DNA from: Liopterus haemorrhoidalis
Taxonomy: Eukaryota; Arthropoda; Insecta; Coleoptera; Dytiscidae
Assembly: GCA_963971575.1 (NCBI GenBank)
Contig: OZ020622.1
Location: 16,122,879 to 16,186,878 of the forward strand
DNA: 64,000 bases
Reading direction: 5' to 3'
Shown piece after piece: positions 10,590 to 22,800 of the stretch (within the stretch, counting starts at the first letter, position 1; every line of letters starts with the position of its first letter). Both the position numbers and the translations under genes were made by a program. Below the pieces are notes generated by a model. It searched no databases, had not been told where the DNA came from, and was given only the letters and a program-made list of their open reading frames with translations.

Positions 10590-11145
10590 GATTGTGAGAC
10601 AGACCGCACGGCCGACACACGGATCGCGTGCGGGCAAGTGGGGTCTCCTATCACCGTCACCGACAGTCGGCCGACTTGCGGTGCGGACACGGTGCGGGCG
10701 CGGTGCGGTCATGTGGGGTCCGACCTTTACTCGAGTTAAAATCATTTGTTTTTGTATATTGTAGCATACAAAAACAAATGATTTTAACTCGAGTTAGGGA
10801 TAACTCTTACTTTAGCAACTGGCCATTAGGGGCTCAGCATTAATCTTAAAATAACTTTATTCGGAAGATCCAGCAGAATGAAGATCGTGCTTCAGAATGT
10901 CACCTTAGTGCTTTGACACCTTACTGAAATTAATAGCGCTTGATAACCAGATATCTAATACTTTTCTGCGAGATGCATTACCTCAGATCAGCGGTTCCCA
11001 ACCTGTGGTACGCGAATATAATACAGAATGGCGAAAACACCAGAGTTTTATAGAGACTTACGTTAAAGTTGTCGCTAGACCCGCACACCACTAGTAATAT
11101 TGAATCTGATTTTTAAAAATAAATTTCATCGACTTCTGGGCAGTA

Positions 11146-11314
11146 ATGAAAGAAGAGTACCAAGAACTTAGTGACAAATCAATAAAATATTTATTACCTT
11201 ACACGAACACAGAGTTAGTTGAAAGAGCATTTTCGTCTTATGCGTACATTAAGAATAAATATCGCAGTAAGCTTGACGCAGCTCCTTCAAAAGTTTTTGA
11301 GTCCCACTCTATAT
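11146..11314 (+). pseudogene. hAT transposase C-terminal dimerisation (hATC) fragment
   Basis: Encodes MKEEYQELSDKSIKYLLPYT then NTELVERAFSSYAYIKNKYR and SKLDAAPSKVFESHS. The pattern ...ERAFSSY..IKNKYRSKLD matches the hATC domain of hAT transposases and domesticated ZMYM/SCAND3-like proteins. The frame runs into a MITE at 11315, so the true C-terminus is lost, and the catalytic region is missing upstream. Confidence 0.6.
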
Positions 11315-11632
11315 CAGTGTTTCTCAACCAGAAACGCACCACGGACCAGTATAATATAAAATTTTCTAACGCGGACCACTAATAATAATTTTTGGCTCAT
11401 TTTTTGCAATAAAAAAAATCTATTTAATTATTTAGTAGCATACTACTAAATATATTTATTTTATTTGTAGAAAATCACAGAAAGTTTACAAAAAATAAAC
11501 AAAATATAAATTATTTACACAAAAAATGTGCATAAAAAAATTTAAAAAACTGCAAAAAACACATATAAAAACTTTCGCGGACCACTAAAATTTTTCTGGG
11601 GACCACTGCGGACCACCTGTTGAGAAACACTG
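11315..11632. mobile_element. hAT MITE (CAGTGTTTCTCAACC), TSD CTCTATAT
   Basis: Inverted ends CAGTGTTTCTCAAC(C/A), perfect 8-bp duplications CTCTATAT (11307-11314, 11633-11640). The arms repeat GCGGACCAC. It disrupts the hATC frame. Confidence 0.8.
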
Positions 11633-11869
11633 CTCTATATGACATAAATTTCGTAATTTCGTAACTGGCGTAAAACTCAGCAATCTCAAACATTTAGTTT
11701 AGTTTTATTCTTGTCTTTCATGTACATAAATATTACATAATAACAATAATAATAGGCCGGAGGGAAGCATTAAAGTGAAGACCTTCGCTCCATTCCTGAA
11801 GTACAAGAAAATATATAAAAGATTAGAGACATGGACAGTAGTAAATAATAAATAAATAAACAGTAATAA

Positions 11870-12013
11870 ACAATAAATATGGAAATTATTCATAAAATCC
11901 TTAACATCATACAATGCTCTCTCAATTACGTGTTTTTTAACATTGGTCTTGAAAATGAGTGCATTTTTTGACACCTTTATTTCATTGGAAAGCGCATTAT
12001 TGAGAACTGACAC
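11870..12013 (-). pseudogene. LINE ORF2 C-terminus
   Basis: The minus-strand frame begins MSVLNNALSNEIKVSKNALI and continues FKTNVKKHVIERALYDVKDF. This lFN.LP.eIK....FK..LK..L...A.Y.v.ef pattern ends many jockey/CR1-like ORF2 proteins. A 5'-truncated copy. Confidence 0.45.
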
Positions 12014-12790
12014 GCTCGGATACGCAGTCTGGTGGTCAAATATTGTACTAGGCGCTCTAGTATTGTTTGAACTTATTATATATGTTCTAGTGTTGATTTT
12101 TTGTTAGAATGTCGATAGAAGTTGTGAAAAACTATAAAAGTAGAACAAATTGTAGTATTTTTGGCTGTCATTCAAGATAGGACAAAGATAGGCATCTTAG
12201 TTTTTTTCTTTTATTAAGAAAAATGGAGGGAAAGTTAATATTAAGTCCAGATTGGAAAAGATTTGGTTATGGACAGGAGGAAGGCATGGGAATATATTTT
12301 GAGTTAAAAAGTAACCGATACTATGCGAGTTTGTTCCTTACATTTTTCGCAGAAAAGCTAAACTGCACTAATATGTTAATAATAATAGCTAATAATATTA
12401 GCTGCTTCTGTCCAACTAAAACTAATTTTATTTCATGAGGCAATGAATATAATGCGCTTGTTTACAAACATAATCCATATATTGTAAATTCAGATGACCG
12501 ACACTCAGATGTACCAGATAAAATTAAATGCCCAACATTTAACACCTGCTCAACTACAAATTACACTTCAATAAATCTACTGAAATTAATACACCTCGAT
12601 AGATGTGTAGCGCGTAAAAATTAAAAAATTTCGCAAATATTTACTCGCATTTTCATAAAATTAAAATGTACTGTGCTTAAATTAACCTGTTCGCTATTAG
12701 CATATTGACAGCTGAATACTAGACACGACAGCCATATTGCCTTGGAGTACAGCGCTGCCAACGGTAATGTCATTTCTCAATAGTATCTAC
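12007..12790 (+). pseudogene. P-element-like relic with THAP-type zinc finger (copy 1)
   Basis: The ATG at 12109 opens MSIEVVKNYKSRTNCSIFGC, with a C15-x4-C20 pair like the start of a THAP domain, but an in-frame stop follows soon after. The downstream CxxH pair (VCSLHFSQK) survives in another frame near 12327. The whole 780-bp block is closely repeated at 40425-41265. THAP domains are sequence-specific C2CH fingers found at the N-terminus of P-element transposases; the transposase core is not seen. Confidence 0.5.
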
Positions 12791-12845
12791 AGCAATTGAA
12801 ATGGGCACCCCTTTGGTAAAAGGTTAAATTGTGTGGCCTTGGAAC

Positions 12846-13931
12846 TAGGGTTGCCACCTAACGCCTTACTCTGACCCGGAGCAAAAAAAAGTTGTGTTTT
12901 AAATAGAGATGTATCGGATGACATAAAAGCCAGATCTGCGGATACAGATACGGATAGGGATTATTTGTTTTCTGATCCGTGGAGACGGATATGGATCTTC
13001 CATGTAGTTTGATAGTTTGATATATCGCGCTGTTCTTTTAGACCGTTCAATTGTTAGAATGCAGTACAGGTTAAATACAGTTTCAAAAACCACCAGCAAA
13101 TTATGTGATGCTCAACTTAACATCAGTCTAAACGCCAAAATAAAATTTATTCCACCTTGGACAGCCGGCTCACCACTAGTTCTAAATATAATCCATTGCT
13201 CATCTGAGTAAGCCGTGATATTTTTTTTTGTGTTGCATAAAATTTGACATTAAAAAATAATGACATTCTTCCAATCTTATTTGTATATTTTTTATGTTCA
13301 ATTAATATGCTTGAGCAACAATATAGTTTTATCAATTCATATTAAATAAAAACTATTAAATAGAAAAAATATTTTGTTTCTTTTTTTATTGTTTTCAAAG
13401 CTTGCTATGTTCAACTTTGTAAAACTTATGTTGATTATTATTTTGTAAATAAATGGTCGCCATTTTGAAATGGTTAACATAAAAATATGATTTTTTGGTG
13501 TCATTGTAAAGCTAATTTAATGTACTTTTAGGAAAAAAATATAAAATTATCGATTCCCTATGCTAGATCAAAAGTTGACATCATTTCCGGTGAAACCGGA
13601 AGTGCCTCAGAATTCTTATAGTAACCTTTAGATGGGCCTTTTTGTCTAGTTTAACTTTTGTTCTGAAGATTTTTTGTATCTTTACAAATAAAGGAGATTT
13701 TCGGGGTGCTCCGTTTCAAACAAACACCCTGTATACAATATATGCTTCATAAAATACGAAAAGAAAATCAAAAAAACGCCGAAAGAGGGTCGCAGAAATT
13801 CAGAAAATACTTGAAGAAGTAAACTTGATAAAAAAGTGTAGAAGAGAGAAATACGGATGAAACCCGGAACCCGGACACAAACCTGTAAAACCCGGAACCT
13901 CCGGGTCAGATCCGAAGAGGTGTCAACCCTA
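12846..13931. mobile_element. hAT element (TAGGGTTGCCACC), TSD CTTGGAAC
   Basis: Ends TAGGGTTGCCACCT and (reverse complement) TAGGGTTGACACCT, with perfect 8-bp duplications CTTGGAAC (12838-12845, 13932-13939). At 1086 bp it is longer than the other MITEs. It includes GGATACGGAT-rich sequence (12920-12990) and a CCGGTTTCACCGG palindrome near 13590. No transposase recognised; small frames (12899-13335, 13682-14014) look incidental. Confidence 0.75.
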
Positions 13932-14308
13932 CTTGGAACTAGTGCATCTTTGTTCCTTTTGTTATAGGAATTCTCGATTTTTAGGAATAGTTGTTTGTTT
14001 TTGTATGCGAACATACACAGAGATAGAATATATTCTGCTGGTTGGGTTAATATATTTAGTTGGGTGAAGTATTTCTGGCACGAGTCTCTGGAGTTCAGCG
14101 ATTGAAGGACTCGTATTGCTGACTTTTGGAGACGAAATACTTGTTTAGAATTAATTGATTGGCCCCAGTTCAGTTTTAACGACCTTAGCAGGAATAAACA
14201 TGAGCACAGCCTTTTACACAGTTACACTTTTACACATTTCGTAATAATAAGTTTTACAATTCTAGATAAAACAGCGAACTAAAATCCGTAACACAGTGCA
14301 AATATCGA

Positions 14309-15328
14309 AAAAATTGATGTGAAGTGTGAATTTTCACACATTTCAGGATTTCGCAGGTATTTAGTAAGTGAACGATGATTATTTGGGATGCCAAAACAAA
14401 TTTTATGTTAAAATATTTTTTTTGTTAATTTTAATTCGAATGCCTAATACCATTATTTAGGTTTCTAAATATGTGCAGTATTTTATTTTTTTATATAGCA
14501 AGGTTCATTAAGATTTTGAAAATTGCGCCTATGGTTTCCATTGGTTGTTTTAAGCCATAACCCCGCCCCTCTGATTTCGTGTATTCAATTTCAACAATTT
14601 CCACTGGTTATTAAATTTACGCTTTTAAAAATTAAATGCAACATTTGCCCAAATATAACTAGAATTTTGAAAAAATAATTTAAACAAAATAAAAATGCAA
14701 AAACAACAGAAAAAATAAATTTGCCTTGAGAGCGTAGCGAACTTAAGTTTACAAATTAGAACGCGAGCATGCTAGACATTACACTATCAAAGCATGCTGA
14801 TTCTCCGTTTAGATACGCTGTTAAATATTTTACGTGGTCAAGCACAAAATACAAAAACTGTGTTATTTTCCGAAAACATAATCTGATCAAAAATTCCTGT
14901 TGTACTATTCCGGTTCACACAAATGTACATTACTTAAATTTTTTTCAGATTTTTAGTTTAAACCATCTGGGCTACAGGGTGTGGGACAATTTTTTGTTGT
15001 TGAAATTTTGGGAAAAATCGCGTCTAAATAATTTATTTTGCTCGTTAAAATTTTGATCGTTAATCCACGTACCAAGGGCTTTCATTTGATACCCTAGTCA
15101 GAATATTAAAAAAAAATTTTTTTTTCGATGAGCAGATATGTTTATATTTTTAGGGGGATGTTTTTTAGATGTTTTAGTATTTTTCCTATGTGCGGGCCAA
15201 AGAGTTGTATAAGCATGCCAAAATTCAACTCTCTAGGTTTACCCGTTTGGCTACAATTTTTGCCGAACAGACAGACGACAAAATGACGGTATAACGGTTT
15301 TTTGGTCATACCTACAAAACCCTAAAAA
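14309..15328. repeat. Family A repeat, copy 1
   Basis: About 1 kb, closely similar to 54406-55330 and 58507-59630. It starts AATTGATGTGAAGTGTGAA (GTGTGAATTTTCACAC forms a short hairpin). It ends in an ACAG run, then ACGACAAAATGACGGTATAA, then an AGGGTTTT...AAAACCCT hairpin and CCCTAAAAA. The middle (about 14720-14822) is a cassette different from the other copies. Class unknown. Confidence 0.6.
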
Positions 15329-15826
15329 GGACAAAAATTTCGACTTAACTCCAAAATGTCGTAACACTTGTAAAGAAAATGTGTAAAACGATATAAGATT
15401 CAAAAAGACATAAGTAGAACAGATGTAAACATTCGTGTTAAAAATGCGCATTTTTGTCTTCCTAGTTTATCTTCATGTAACCCGTATCATAGTGAATTAA
15501 TTTACAGGATACGGTCATGAAAAAGTCACTTAAACATATCATATTATATCCAAATTAACTAATTTATACTCCAAACGGCCTTGAGAATGTAGTTTAATGT
15601 CATACGGTGAAAATAGATTTTTTTAAGTTGCAGTAAAATGTCTAATAAACATTTTTTGGCAACTGAAATAATAACATATTGACGGAAAATGTTTTGGCAT
15701 CAGGTATGATACGTAAAATTATTTAACAGGTTAGCAAAAAGTGTTAAAAGATTTATAAAAAACTGTGAAGTGAGAATTTTCACACCTTTCGTGGTTTCCT
15801 AAGAATACTAGCGTCGGCGAATCAAC

Positions 15827-15906
15827 GCACTTACGTCACACGACGTAACAAACGACTGTATTGTCTGGAATAATGCAATCGTTTGTTACGCCGTGTGACG
15901 TAAGTT
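15827..15906. repeat. Hairpin with ~28-bp stem
   Basis: Arms ACTTACGTCACACGACGTAA and its near-perfect complement surround a ~24-nt centre. The arms include TTACGTCA (CRE-like). A fold-back element or a MITE that has lost its interior is likely. Confidence 0.55.
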
Positions 15907-15949
15907 GTATCGTCCAGGAATAGAACACATTAAAATAAGGTGCAAGACT

Positions 15950-16480
15950 TCGCAAATAGAACAGTAAGTTCGGTTCTCTCAGGAAGAGTATCAGTCTGTC
16001 CATGAGTCGTCACCTAAAGCAACTGACTCTGTCGTCACCTAAGGCAACTGACAGGTTATAGCACAGGCCTAACCTCTCCCTGACATCCTCGAACTGTACA
16101 CACTGAGTTAAAATGTGTAACACAGACAAATCTGTGTTACACATCTCACATATAGGACCTCGAAGGAGATGTCCATAGATCCACCAACAGTAGCCTATAC
16201 GGAGGCGTGTGATGGCGGTTTCTTCCTTGCGGTTAATCCTGAAGAAAGAACCCCATGGTTTAATGTCTCTCTTAATCTGTCTTAACTTAACATCCTGTAT
16301 GCTGTTTTACTCATGTTGCCACCTGGCTAAAACCAGATGTTTCAGATGACTCTTTGCGTCATCTGGAAATATGAAACTCGCATTAATCATAGGTCTGTGG
16401 GAGGCAGCTTTTGCAGCTACATCAGCTGCTTCATACCCTTAATACCAACATGTCCCAGTATCCAAAACAGCTCTTTTTCG
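15950..16480 (-). pseudogene. LINE ORF2 C-terminal part (RNase H end and zinc knuckle)
   Basis: The minus strand reads HVGIKGYEAADVAAKAASHR (RNase H motif), later AITRLRIGYC and PICEMCNTDLSVLHILTQC. The C-x2-C...H-x4-C knuckle is typical of the C-terminus of R1/I/jockey-type ORF2. Frames are interrupted. The same family occurs on the plus strand at 46640-47450. Confidence 0.65.
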
Positions 16481-17022
16481 TTTTTCGAACAGACCTTTTA
16501 TCTTATTTATTTGTGTTTGTATGGGCAAGATTTCTTTTATTGAGTATGCGTATTTTTATTGATTTTATTTATTTATTTATTGTTTAATTTATTGTTTTTT
16601 AATATGTAGTATTGACTGCGCAAATAGCCTTTGTTGCTGTGCGCCAAAAATTTTAACTAAGTTACAATTAGCTAATAGTTCGGTAGCCATCTTGATGACG
16701 TAGGAAATTTTACAATTGACGTTCAGAATTTCTGTATTTTAAAATTAATTTTACTATTTTTTTAATGATAAAACTATATATTTGTAGACAAAATATTGTA
16801 TTTGACACGCATATAAAAGCTATATTACACTCGGGTGATCCTCGAACTTCAGTTCTCTCAACAAACTTCATCCTCGTGCAATAGTCTCCATTATATGTTT
16901 GTTAAATAAAAAACTATTTGAAAACTACGCATATGAAAACGTATTAAGTCAAGTTCAGAGCCTAAGTACGCCAGTTCTCTAGCAATAATGATGAAATATG
17001 GGAAGTGTGTAGGAGGTGTGTA

Positions 17023-17308
17023 AATTAAGTAACCGGGACGCGGGACTTGGAGAGGCGACAGGTGAACATGTGATACACCTTCAGTACGAGTATGAACTCG
17101 CTAGAGTAATTTTGTTGCCCGTGGCGATTTTTTTCGTAAAACAATTTTTCTAGTGCGTTCTAATGAGTGAAATTCACTTCGAGCAACGGTGTGCTATCAG
17201 GTTTTTCTTCAGACTTGGGGCATAGTGCAACGGAAACTTTTGCGAAACTTCAGCAGGCCTACGGAGACAGGTGTAAAAAAATTAAAAAATCAGTCCGGTT
17301 ACTTAATT
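17023..17308 (+). mobile_element. Mariner deletion derivative (AATTAAGTAACCGG ends)
   Basis: Perfect inverted ends AATTAAGTAACCGG flanked by TA (17021-17022, 17309-17310). Inside, from 17164, MSEIHFEQRCAIRFFFRLG followed after a one-base shift by HSATETFAKLQQAYGD is the first helix-turn-helix (HTH_48) of a mariner transposase. The catalytic region is deleted; total 286 bp. Confidence 0.65.
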
Positions 17309-17411
17309 TACAAATCTAATATATATATCAGAAGCAAAATTGTAATTAAAATTTTATCAAACAATAAAAACTGCTGCAATTCATTGTACTATTGTAAAAA
17401 CTATGCAACTA

Positions 17412-17718
17412 TAGTGCGTTCGAAGGTGAGTTTGCAGTATAGCTCTTATGGAAAATGGGAGCGGTGTTGCCAAATGTTGTAAAAGTGTCAAATGTGTCAA
17501 TTATAATAATATGAAAAACTCGTATAAAACTCAAAATAACACTCAACAAAAACAAATGGCCATTTGTAGAATACTGCGTCTTCACAGATCAGCGCCTTTT
17601 AGAGCTGGCAACGTCGACAAGCAAGAAAAGGATAGTGTCATTGTGTAAACCCATTAGTGAGTATGAAAAAGAACTACTCCATATGCCCTGTACTGCAAAC
17701 TCACCTTTGAACGCACTA
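17412..17718. mobile_element. MITE (TAGTGCGTTCGAAGGTGAG), TA target
   Basis: Inverted ends TAGTGCGTTCGAAGGTGAGT and (reverse complement) TAGTGCGTTCAAAGGTGAGT, each flanked by TA. No transposase frame; the open frame at 17448-17648 resembles nothing I recognise. Confidence 0.6.
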
Positions 17719-18339
17719 TAAAATAGTTGCTAAGTTATTATTAATAAATTAAATTAAAGCGATACTACATATCTTTATATTATTTTATCAGTACTTGTCT
17801 GCCAAAAATTAATATCTGGCACTCTAAAACACTTTAGATAAAATATTTTAGTACTCAAATGAAACTGTCTTCTATATTACGTCGCGTTATCAATGGCACA
17901 ATTGCAAAAATGTCATTTATCTATAACATTCAATGACCTTAAATAGTTTGTGGTACTAAAATTTGTTACCAATTCGTATTATCTGACATATCTCGACATT
18001 AAAAAATATATATGTTGCGATTTTATTTACCTACTTGAGATAAATTATGATTATTAGATATAGTAACCTAATTAGATATATCAAGTAGATCCATATCTTA
18101 AAATCCTTGAAAAGTTACAGGAATTAAAAATCTCAAGATGTTTTTTTTTTTTAATTTTCTGCATATCTTTCTTAAGGTATTATTTCGTTCGTATTGCTTT
18201 GAGAAGGTTGAAAGTTACGGCTGACAGTCTCCAACTGTTTTTGAGATTTTAAATGGAAACTATTTCGCTGGAACGCTCGGCAGTTAGCGGCTGTGACGTC
18301 ATGACGGTCCGATCATGAGTGTCGCCTCGACCGCTATTG

Positions 18340-18660
18340 GCATCTGACACTACCGATAGAGGCATTGCACATCATGGCTGACGCAGATAGGATATTTTTG
18401 ACCGGTTCGATGGCATCTTCATGTGATATTTATTGAAATTAATTTATTATTCAATATGAGGGGTTGCGTTAAATGAAATTTTCCGTTTTCTCAGTGCCCA
18501 AGTAACCTCTAGGGTTATAATTGAAGGTAATAAGGCTTTTTTTGCCACGTTTCGGAACACGATGAAAACTTACGTCTCTTTCACAACCTACTTTTGCATT
18601 GCAAAGATAAACACAACAATTCACGTTGCATTTAATTTTTTCTTGCAATTTTAAAAACAT
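18340..18660 (-). pseudogene. THAP-domain exon of a P-element-like relic, family 2 copy 1
   Basis: The minus-strand frame (18469-18660) contains CNVNCCVYLCNAKVGCERDV then SFHRVPKRGKK. C15-x4-C20 and the SFHR.PK motif are hallmarks of THAP zinc fingers. The frame ends at a stop before the second metal pair. A related block lies at 35813-36115 but has lost the first cysteine pair. Confidence 0.55.
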
Positions 18661-18755
18661 TTTTTAAAAACTCGCTATGAAAACAACAGTATACAAACAT
18701 TTGTCATTTTTAAAACAAATTTTCGATTATATTAGTTTTAAAAATTTTCATTGTA

Positions 18756-19451
18756 CAGTAAAACCTCGATATAACGGACCTCTATTTAACGGACTTCGGA
18801 TATAACGGACAAAAAATCCGGTCAAATGTAAAAAAAATTAAAAACGTCCTGTTAATATTACACATAATTAATATAGTTAACAATATATGAACAGTTAATT
18901 CAAATTAATACAAATCACTAGTCAGAAGTGATTGCAAGTAACATTTTTGACAAATAAAAGTAATTATGTTGATAAAAACTCACAGATTGTGTCCGTTTTC
19001 TATAGAACAAGATGTAAAATATATGTAAAAAACTAAAACGCAAAAATTAAGAGTTGATAATTGCAAGATGTATCTAATAACAATTATTGATTATTCGACA
19101 GATAACGAAGTTCAACTATATTATACGCATTTTCGTAATTTTAGAGAGTTGATTATAAAAAAACAGCAAACTTCAAAAGTGCAAACAAAACTTGATTCCT
19201 TTTTCAAAGCAGGATTACCGAAAGCAAGCGCGTCGATATCAAACAGCAACGTCACTTCACGACGAATGTCCGAAGACAATTAAATAGAATTTTGTTTGTG
19301 TTTTGTATTTTTTATTAATATCAAAATACAGTGTACATATTTTCAAAAAAAAGTTTTTTGATTTATTTTAAACCTATTTTTATATAACGGACTTTCGGCT
19401 TTAACGGACACCCCGTCCCCCCAATTAGTCCGTTATATCGAGGTTTTACTG
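18756..19451 (+). mobile_element. Non-autonomous pogo/Tigger element
   Basis: Inverted ends CAGTAAAACCTCGATATAAC on both sides flanked by TA (18754-18755, 19452-19453), the CAGT...CCTC terminus seen in Tigger elements. Further ATATAACGGAC repeats lie just inside each end. 696 bp; contains only the C-terminal end of the transposase. Confidence 0.8.
19068..19283 (+). CDS. Tigger-type transposase C-terminal remnant with canonical PIP box
   Basis: 71-residue frame. Residues 37-47 read KVQTKLDSFFK: Q39-x-x-L42-x-x-F45-F46 is a textbook PCNA-interacting (PIP) box followed by a basic residue. The first ~25 residues have no recognisable domain and probably span a deletion junction. The rest is a serine-rich tail. 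It sits centrally inside the Tigger-end element. It may be an untranslated leftover, but the motif is perfectly kept. Confidence 0.5.
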   Translation: MYLITIIDYSTDNEVQLYYTHFRNFRELIIKKQQTSKVQTKLDSFFKAGLPKASASISNSNVTSRRMSEDN

Positions 19452-19817
19452 TATTTTATTTCCTTTATTTTCCATAATATGTCACTTTTTCCTTTTGTCA
19501 CATTTAGATTTTGGCTGCCAACATAAAACATGAAATAATCACGAAGCTCGTGAAACTTGAGAATCTAAAAATTCAGTTTAGTTCCGGTTAAATATAATAA
19601 AGAGAGTATACAGAAAAAGAAATAACGGATACGAGTAAAAACAAAAATCTTTACTGCTTCATCGTATTAATCTGTTAATACGAGCAGTATTAATCAAATT
19701 GCAGTATTAGTTAACTGAAAAGCATGAAAGAAACCGGGTAAAACCGGTATTGAATATTTTTAATTTAATTTTCGTTCTTGAACCTAGAACAAATGCCGTT
19801 CCTGTTTCCGTACTTTA

Positions 19818-22800
19818 GGGGAGACTAGGCATCATTTGAACAAAAATTCATTTGTAGTATAAAACATATCATTTGCTTCTTCTAATTTTGTTTTTTATTT
19901 TTTCATATGATAATGTAATCAATTAGGAATCAAAATTCACCATCTGGTAAAAAATAATAATAACACAGAATTTGTGAAAATTTTTTTTTTCAAACTCTGC
20001 ATTTGTTCAAATGTACCCCGAAGTCGGGGTACATTTGAACCTCTTTGGGGCAGCTTCGAACAATGCAAAAAACCCTATTCCTCTTAACTAAAACGTACAT
20101 AAGAACAGAAATAAAGGTTGATCATTCAATTAATTTAGTTTAGTTTATTTAATATTATTTTACATTCAATTTTTAAGACTGTATCTAAGTATAAACACAA
20201 TTTTTAATCTACCTTACATTATTTTATCTTTAATAGTAGAAAGATCTATATCAAATGACAAAATAGACGCAGCTCTCAGAGGTCCCCCAGCTAATTTAGG
20301 CGTAGGAAGCTTCAGTCTAATATCTTCTCTCTCTATCACACTGATGTCATCTTTTTCTGGGAAGTAAAATTTCCACATATCTTTTACTTTAAAGCCTGCT
20401 TCCACTCTAGATTGAATCTGGCCCACAAACAATAAAACAGACTTTTTAGTAGCAAATGATACGAGAATAAAATCATTTATATTTAATTCGCTAGTATCAG
20501 ATTCTTGATTCTCTAAATCGCTAAACGTTTCAATTTCATCTGATGACTCATCATGAATAGATACACTAGTATCAGACTCAGAAGACTCATCAATAGAGAC
20601 AGTTTTACTAAAGTTGATCATTTTTTTAATTTTCTGTTCCTTTACACTTGGAAGCTTTCTCTTCCTTGTTTCTCTCTCGATTCGTTCTTCCTCAAGTCTT
20701 CTCTTTTCGGGGGTGTCGGTCAAAATGCGGGATTTTCCTTTCTTTCTACCTTTCGTTGAAATAGCCCTAGGGGGAGCTCTGGGATATGGACGAATATCCT
20801 TAGGTGAAAGCATTACAGTAGGCTCATGAGCAACATACATTCCCGACGTTCCCGGGGTGCCTTCAGGTGTTTTAGGACTGTTTAAATCAGTGGAGGAAAA
20901 TGATGCATCTAATACACTAACAGTTGGATCTGGTCGATCGGTTACGGCTGCACTCATAAAGTCGTCATCACTGAAAGCTAGACGGTTTAATGGCCACAAG
21001 CCTGGCTTATTAAATGATGAAATAATATTTGTCCTTGTAAAGGATGAATTAAACGCAATATTGACTAACGAGGGCAATGTATGTATGGATATGGTTTTGC
21101 CAGGATTGCAAGTCAACCAATCATTTTGCGCTATTTTCATTTTTGATTTAAATGGACCCAAAACTCCAACATCCAGAGGTTGTAGCTTGTGGGAGCAATG
21201 GGGTGGAAATGTGACGAATGTGATACCGTTTTCTCGAGCAAATTGCACTGCTTCAAGAGAGCAATGACTCTCATGGTTATCCAGGAGCATGAGGATAGGG
21301 TCATTCATATTGCACTTAGTATGATGAACGATATGCTTAAGAACATCCAAAAAAAGGGTTTGTGTCATCCAGTGACTTGCAGGGCTATTGGCCAGAATAA
21401 TACTTCCCGGTGGGCCGTTTTCAACCATTGTATCATTAACTCTTGCACGAGGATATATAAATACTGGAGGCAACGCATTCCCAGCAGCATTAATAATCAT
21501 ACATAAAGTAATGGATTGTCCTCTTTCGGCAGAGACAGCTTGGCCAACTTGTTTAGCACCTCTTGGTGCAATAATATTTGGCGCTTGCAAAACTGTAGCA
21601 ACCCCAGTCTCATCGAGATTAAATATTTGAGCTGCCGTAAATTCTTTAGATCTGAGAGCTCTTTCGTAGTTATTGAAAAATTCTTCCACATTAGTTTTGT
21701 TAAATGAAGTCAACCTCGAAAGTGAGGTATTTTCTGGTTTACGAATGGAAATCTCTCTGTGTCGTCTCATAAAACTATAGAGCCAATCATCTCCAGCTGA
21801 TTTATTTTTGTTCCAACTCTCAGGCACTTTTAATTTTAACATCCGAGCATAATCATAGGCAAGTATTTTCATTTGTTTGTAGGAGAGACCGTAACACATT
21901 TTTGACGAATTGATAGCATATTCAACTAACGATAATTCTTGATCTTTTGAAAATACTTGCTGGCTGGAATATTTTGAATTAAAACTATGTTTAACAGAGG
22001 AGGTCACAATTCCATCATCATTCACATGGATCTTTTTAAGACGGTAATGTAAAGCTGTATGAGACATGCCATAATTTGCCGCTGCTTCTCGCAAAGTCAT
22101 TTTTTGTTCCCGCACAGCTCTTATCGCAGCTCCAACGTCTTCTTCATTGAACGCCGGTTCTTTTCGCTTTTTTACATAATTTCGAACCATACTGAATCTG
22201 CAAAGTTGAAAGAAATGGTTTTATATTCAGTATTTCATATAAACTTGATGGAAAAACCGGTACTCTTATTTCAGACTTGGGTGCCAAATACCGGCTATGA
22301 ATTTACAATTTTTTCTTGAAAAAAATTTAGCGTAAAAATTGTCAAAAAAAAAAAAATAAAATAACTCAATTCCTAAGAAAAATTTTGAAAATTTTGTGAG
22401 AATAAAATTTATTTGAAATATAATTTGGGACGTTTCTGTACTCTTTAGTTTTTTTCGTAAATTCTATACTTTTTGAGATATTTTCAAAAAACCGAAAAAA
22501 ATCATATGTTCAAATCTGCCCCATTCCTTTAGTTCAAATCTGCCCCGGAACAACTTTTTTACTTAACCCAATATTTTCTACATATCCAATAATCGGAAAC
22601 ATACAAAGTAATATATCAGTAACAAGCTAAAACTTACCTCTTTCACTCAATATATCACAAATTCACTTGTAGAAAAAACAGCAGGAACAGCACCATAGAA
22701 TGTATTATCAAAAAATTTTAACCTAACAACGCGAATGTATTAAATCGCTTCGGGCGCCAAGAATTTAGTTTTAGGTTAGCAGGAAATCTTGCCATATGAG

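Larger units (their letters stand above)
8895..10725 (-). mobile_element. PIF/Harbinger-like element, middle layer
   Basis: GC-rich inverted ends GGCCGGACCCCACATGACCG (left) and GGTCGGACCCCACATGACCG (right, reverse complement), with subterminal GCACCGTG/CGGTGCGG repeats. A HARBI1-like N-terminal fragment lies inside on the minus strand. A third element (9547-10589) is inserted within. No convincing 3-bp target duplication. Confidence 0.5.
8868..10819. mobile_element. Outer element of a three-deep nest (GTTGCTAACGTAAGAG ends)
   Basis: Inverted ends GTTGCTAACGTAAGAGTTAT (left) and GTTGCTAAAGTAAGAGTTAT (right, reverse complement). Its right side is a 29-bp hairpin (10729-10757 with 10766-10794) built from ACTCGAGTTAAAATCATTTG. 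A Harbinger-like element (8895-10725) occupies the middle. Confidence 0.5.
10989..11700 (+). mobile_element. hAT element remnant with CAGCGGTTCCCAACC end
   Basis: The left terminus CAGCGGTTCCCAACCTGTGG is a typical hAT end. It precedes a C-terminal hAT dimerisation segment (11146-11314). A MITE interrupts it at 11315. The right end was not found. Confidence 0.5.

Noticed and set aside
13682..14014. Minus-strand frame of 110 codons
   Set aside because: It straddles the end of a hAT element defined by 8-bp duplications; no recognisable protein.
20553..21707. Plus-strand open frames opposite the pogo transposase
   Set aside because: They are antisense shadows of the 20214-22190 gene and show no domain of their own.
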